8,045 nucleotides of DNA, from assembly GCA_006227785.1 (NCBI GenBank), contig SBFU01000180.1:1-8045 (forward strand), written 5' to 3'. The DNA is from Burkholderiales bacterium. Its GTDB lineage: Bacteria > Pseudomonadota > Gammaproteobacteria > Burkholderiales > Burkholderiaceae_C. A model generated the notes under the pieces. The model saw nothing but the letters and a program-made list of their open reading frames with translations, was not told the origin of the DNA and ran no database searches. A program made the position numbers and the translations under genes. Positions 4,817-8,045 of the stretch are shown here, piece after piece (within the stretch, counting starts at the first letter, position 1; each line of letters starts with the position of its first letter).

Positions 4817-6538
4817 ATGGTCCGACCCACCCAACTCCTGCACGAACCCCGGTCCCCGGCGCCGGTGCGACCGGCCGCCACCGTCCTGCTGCTGCGTGAC
4901 AGTGCCGAACCTGGCCGCCACGGCATCGAGGTGCTGATGACCCGCCGATCAATGACGGCCAGCTTCGCACCCGGCGCGTACGTGTTCCCGGGCGGTGGCA
5001 TCGACGCCGCCGACGCGCAGTCGCACCGGCTGGCGCAGCGGCGGCCGACGCAGTCGGACCTGCACCTGACACAGGCCATTGCCGCCATCCGCGAAAGCTT
5101 CGAAGAACTCGGCATTTTGCTGGCCCGGCGAGACGACGGCCCGCACGCCGACGCCAGCCACCTGGCTCGGCTGGACCGCAAAGCGCCGTTCGCCGATCAG
5201 TGCGAAGCCCTGGGCCTGCGCCTGGCCGCCGACGAGGTGTTCGTGCTGGCCCACTGGATCACCGACCGAGACCTGCCGCGCCGCTTCGATGTGCCCTTTC
5301 TGGTGGCCCGCATGCCCGAGGGGCAAGACCCGGTGGCCGACGAATCCGAGCAGTTCGAGCCGGTGTGGATACGCCCGGCCGACGCCCTGGCGCGCCACGC
5401 TGCCGGTGACTTCTTCATCATTTTCCCGACCATCCGCACGCTGGAACGGCTGCAGGCCTACCCCAGCGTGCAGGCGGTGCTGGACGCGTGTGCCGTCAAC
5501 GAACAGCCCCTGTTCACCAGCTGCCCGCGCGCCGGTCTGATGCACGGCAAGGAATCGCGCCACATGGAGCACGAGCCGCCTTTTGGCGAGCTGGCCCTGG
5601 TCTGCCCGGACGGGCGCATCGCGCACGAACTGGCCTGGCAGACCGAACGGCCAGTGCCGCTGTTGCGCCATGTGCAGCGCCTGACCGCGCCCAACCCCGG
5701 CATGATGACCGGGCCCGGTACCAACAGCTATGTGGTGGGCGACCCGGCGTGCGGCCATGTGGTGATCGACCCAGGGCCGGACGAGCCCGAGCACATCGAG
5801 CGCCTGTGGCGGGCCACAGGTGGTGACATCCGCGCCATCGTCTGCACCCACTCGCACCCCGACCACTCGCCGGGTGCGCCGCGCCTGCAGGCCCTGTGCA
5901 CCCGGGCCGGCTCGCCGCCCCCGCCCATTCTGGGTCTGCCCAGCGCCACCACCGCCCGCACCAACAGCCATTTTGTGCCCGAGCGCGTGCTGGCCGACGG
6001 CGAACGCATCGCTCTGGTGGGCGCATCGGGCGAGGCGGAAATCCGCCACACCCTGCAGGTGGTGCACACCCCCGGCCACGCTGCCAACCACCTGTGCCTG
6101 ATCCTGGAGGAAGACGGTCTGCTGTTCAGCGGCGACCACATCCTCAACGGCAGCACGACCGTCATCGACCCGCCCGACGGGCACATGGGCGACTACCTCG
6201 ACTCGTTGGACAAGCTGGACCGCTTGTGCGCGGAGCACGATGTCCACTTCATCCTGCCGGCCCACGGTTATGTGCTGGGCGACCACCCGCGCAGCGCCGA
6301 CAACCCCAGCGCCCCCGAACACGGCGGCGCCCGCGCCGCCATTGCCCACCTGAAGGCACACCGCCTGGCGCGCGAAGCCAAGGTGGCCACCGCCATGCGC
6401 ACCCGCCCCGACGGCACCCTGGACGACTGGGTGGCCCTGGCCTACAACGACGTGCCCGAACGCCTGTGGCCGGTGGCCAAACGTTCGATGCTGGCGCACG
6501 TGGAACGCATCCAGAGTTTGGGGGGGTTCAACGTTTGA
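4817..6538 (+). CDS. Two-domain hydrolase: N-terminal Nudix domain fused to metallo-beta-lactamase-fold (LACTB2-like) domain
   Basis: The protein has 573 residues. The Nudix domain (about 18-215) has ATVLLLRD, FAPGAYVFPGGGID (50-63) and the catalytic helix RESFEELG (92-99) with Glu93, Glu96 and Glu97 intact. Some 30 residues separate the GGG from this helix, so the classical continuous Nudix box is interrupted, as in NUDT19-type CoA-diphosphatase relatives. The MBL domain (about 285-490) carries the metal ligands: THSHPDH (344-350), His421 in HTPGH, Asp440 in GDH and His483 in PAHG. A winged-helix-like tail (about 505-570) is typical of LACTB2-type enzymes, some of which are RNA endonucleases. 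Substrates are unknown. The ATG at 4817 is chosen because Nudix similarity begins soon after it. The frame is open back to 4631, but that overlaps dapF and lacks family sequence. It ends convergently with the histidine kinase gene. Confidence 0.9.
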   Translation: MVRPTQLLHEPRSPAPVRPAATVLLLRDSAEPGRHGIEVLMTRRSMTASFAPGAYVFPGGGIDAADAQSHRLAQRRPTQSDLHLTQAIAAIRESFEELGILLARRDDGPHADASHLARLDRKAPFADQCEALGLRLAADEVFVLAHWITDRDLPRRFDVPFLVARMPEGQDPVADESEQFEPVWIRPADALARHAAGDFFIIFPTIRTLERLQAYPSVQAVLDACAVNEQPLFTSCPRAGLMHGKESRHMEHEPPFGELALVCPDGRIAHELAWQTERPVPLLRHVQRLTAPNPGMMTGPGTNSYVVGDPACGHVVIDPGPDEPEHIERLWRATGGDIRAIVCTHSHPDHSPGAPRLQALCTRAGSPPPPILGLPSATTARTNSHFVPERVLADGERIALVGASGEAEIRHTLQVVHTPGHAANHLCLILEEDGLLFSGDHILNGSTTVIDPPDGHMGDYLDSLDKLDRLCAEHDVHFILPAHGYVLGDHPRSADNPSAPEHGGARAAIAHLKAHRLAREAKVATAMRTRPDGTLDDWVALAYNDVPERLWPVAKRSMLAHVERIQSLGGFNV

Positions 6539-6704
6539 GAAGAGGCGGGAGGGCTGGCCGCTCCCGACCTGAAACGGGCATCACGGCTGTACTCCCAAAT
6601 CAGTGGTTCACGACGCCGCCTGGATGAGGCCAGGTGCGGAAGAGGACGGCAGGCTGACGAGCCCATTGCGGCGCTGGTGACGTTGCGTGCACCTTGTAAC
6701 AGGA
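6539..6704. other. 166-bp gap between convergent stop codons
   Basis: This gap separates the Nudix-MBL stop from the kinase stop and would be expected to hold terminators for both. I see a 6-bp GC hairpin (6546-6551 with 6561-6566), a 5-bp hairpin (6619-6623 with 6630-6634) and a 4-bp GGTG/CACC pair at 6676-6693. None has a proper T-tract, so termination may be rho-dependent. No gene is seen. Confidence 0.45.
6546..6566 (+). terminator. Weak hairpin just past the Nudix-MBL stop codon
   Basis: CGGGAG (6546-6551) pairs with CTCCCG (6561-6566) across nine bases, and GGC/GCC pairing is possible inside the loop. It begins eight bases after the stop, where a terminator would be expected. It is followed by ACCTGAAACG and not a T-run, so an intrinsic terminator is doubtful. 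Confidence 0.25.
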
Positions 6705-8045
6705 TTACTGGCGGTGTTCAGACGCGGCCGCTTCAAAGCACAGCACAAAGAGAGCGCCGCCGAGCACGGACGCTTTGCATTCCAACTGCCACCCATGGGC
6801 ACTGGCTACTTCCTTGCAGATGGCCAGGCCCAGACCAGAGCCCGGCCTTGTGTTGTCCGCAGCCCTCCAGAATCGCTCGAATACCTGGGAGCGTTCATGC
6901 TCGGGCACACCTTTGCCCTGATCCTCGACACTGACCCCTCGGGGGGTCAGGGTGATACGAACAGTGCTTCCCCTGGGTGAATGGTCAACGGCGTTTTCAA
7001 CCAGATTCTTCAGCAGGACAAAAAGCTCACCTGCATCGGCCATCACCTGAAGATCAGGCGACTCCCGCACGGTCTGCAGGCTGACTTCGGCTATCTGCGC
7101 TCGCCAGGACAGGAATCCGCTCACCTGTCGGGCCACCTCGTCCAGCGATACGGGGTGCTTGTTCAATGGACGTCCGCCAGTGACCTCGGCCACGTGCAGC
7201 AACTGATTCACGGTTCTTCCAAGGGCGTCGACGTCGTCCAAAGTCTGGGGGGCCAGACGATCGACCTGCACCTCCAGCTGGCCCCGCAGCAGCGCGATGG
7301 GCGTCTTGAGCTCATGCGCCGCGTTGGCAAAAAACCTTTGCTGTGCATTGAAGGCCACTTCCAGGCGCGCCAGTACCTCGTTGAACGCGACGACCAGAGG
7401 TCGGATTTCCGAAGGCAATGGATCCACCGGAATCCTGGCCGACAAGTTGTTCTGCCCCACCGTGGCCGCCGCCTGACTGGCCAGACGGATCGGTTGCAAA
7501 ACACTGCGCACACCCCAGTAGCTCAGCACGGCCAGTACGCCGATCGCCAGAGCAGCCATGATGCCCACGGCTTCTGCGATGGCCGGCACGATGGCCTCCT
7601 GAGCCAGTTGTGCAAAACGGTCGCTGCGGCCCACCTGAACCCAGTAATCCCGCCCCTTCAGGCGATGCCGCATGGCAGCAACATGAAAAGGTGTGCCGTG
7701 GATCTCGGTGCGCAGATAGAACCCGTCCTGCTGGCTGGGAGGCACACCAGGCAACAGGCTGCTGAAGTCACCATCCGAGGTTGCCAGTACCTCACCATCA
7801 CCGGAGATGACGCGGTACTTCAGGTTCGCAAAAAACGCGTCGAAGCTTTCGGCGTCCTGGCCTTGAAGCCGCACGATGAGATCACCGTCCCCGTCAATTT
7901 CCATCGCATCGACAATGTCGTGGGTCTGACCCCTCAGGCTTTGCTGGGTGATGAAGTCGCCAAAGCGGTGTGCAAGGACTGCCTGAACCGACAAGTACAA
8001 GACCGCCACGATGGCGATCGCCAGCGAAAACACCAAGGTCAGGCG
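6705..8045 (-). CDS. Sensor histidine kinase of a two-component system (5' end outside the window)
   Basis: This is an inner-membrane sensor kinase that autophosphorylates on His and passes phosphate to a response regulator. Some 446 residues are visible and the frame is open to the right edge, so the true start lies just outside; counting is from the first visible codon. TM1 is at about 4-24, followed by a periplasmic sensor region (25-151), TM2 (152-179), HAMP (about 180-238) and HisKA with phospho-acceptor His244 in NAAHELKTP. The ATPase domain has the N-box NLVEN (347-351), DQGKG (375-379), F-box-like FERFW and GSGLGL (402-407). All key residues are present, so it should be active. The architecture resembles QseC/TctE/PhoQ-type kinases, but the periplasmic part is too divergent to name a ligand. 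Its partner regulator is expected beyond 8045. Base composition is lower in GC than the neighbouring gene. Confidence 0.92.
   Translation of the reverse strand, partial: RLTLVFSLAIAIVAVLYLSVQAVLAHRFGDFITQQSLRGQTHDIVDAMEIDGDGDLIVRLQGQDAESFDAFFANLKYRVISGDGEVLATSDGDFSSLLPGVPPSQQDGFYLRTEIHGTPFHVAAMRHRLKGRDYWVQVGRSDRFAQLAQEAIVPAIAEAVGIMAALAIGVLAVLSYWGVRSVLQPIRLASQAAATVGQNNLSARIPVDPLPSEIRPLVVAFNEVLARLEVAFNAQQRFFANAAHELKTPIALLRGQLEVQVDRLAPQTLDDVDALGRTVNQLLHVAEVTGGRPLNKHPVSLDEVARQVSGFLSWRAQIAEVSLQTVRESPDLQVMADAGELFVLLKNLVENAVDHSPRGSTVRITLTPRGVSVEDQGKGVPEHERSQVFERFWRAADNTRPGSGLGLAICKEVASAHGWQLECKASVLGGALFVLCFEAAASEHRQ

Noticed and set aside
4949..6499. 516-codon open frame on the minus strand opposite the Nudix-MBL gene
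   Set aside because: The plus-strand frame carries complete Nudix and MBL catalytic motifs. The antisense frame is low-complexity Gly/Val/Gln-rich sequence, typical of GC-rich third positions.
8034..8036. TTG at 8036 as the start of the histidine kinase
   Set aside because: The frame remains open to the window edge and the preceding codons (Arg-Leu-Thr) fit the usual cytoplasmic N-terminus just before TM1, so the gene is truncated by the window and does not start here.
1..8045. CRISPR array, insertion sequence, prophage or tRNA-linked attachment site
   Set aside because: No regularly spaced repeats, transposase motifs, terminal inverted repeats or tRNA-like cloverleaf were seen. The only recombinase has XerC features and a housekeeping location.

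Overview
The window is high-GC bacterial chromosome with housekeeping gene content. Gene order and protein character point to a betaproteobacterium of the Burkholderiales, most likely Comamonadaceae-like. This is an inference from synteny and sequence style; no database search was possible. Two features support it: a dapF / DUF484 / xerC cluster, and a His-rich CobW-family GTPase reading toward a gene at the left edge whose start looks like dksA.

Layout from left to right. Positions 1-32 hold the first codons of a minus-strand gene that leaves the window. Positions 33-414 are non-coding and carry a GC-rich 9-bp inverted repeat, a second adjacent hairpin and a TATAAC box. Then come five minus-strand genes. 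They are a COG0523/CobW metal-chaperone GTPase (415-1494), a small exported DsrE-like protein (1616-2050), the tyrosine recombinase xerC (2149-3150), a DUF484 protein (3157-3849) and diaminopimelate epimerase dapF (3875-4747). Because transcription runs right to left, the order is dapF, DUF484, xerC, dsrE-like, then a textbook intrinsic terminator at about 1561-1600, then the GTPase. The first three genes are packed tightly enough to be one operon, the arrangement known from gammaproteobacteria as dapF-yigA-xerC.

Divergent from dapF, across only 69 bp, a plus-strand gene (4817-6538) encodes one polypeptide with an N-terminal Nudix hydrolase domain and a C-terminal metallo-beta-lactamase-fold hydrolase of the LACTB2 type. 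It converges on a minus-strand sensor histidine kinase (6705 to beyond 8045), which is cut by the right edge of the window. Hand counts of short samples put the kinase gene at lower GC than the Nudix-MBL gene.

Functionally the window combines cell-wall/lysine precursor synthesis (dapF), chromosome dimer resolution (xerC), probable zinc allocation (CobW family), a periplasmic sulfur-family protein of unknown role, a two-domain hydrolase of unknown substrate and signal transduction. I found no mobile element, CRISPR array, tRNA or rRNA, and no clear new defence or biosynthetic system. The items most worth a second look are the Nudix-MBL fusion, the hairpin-rich 382-bp gap and the 39-residue His-rich insert of the GTPase.
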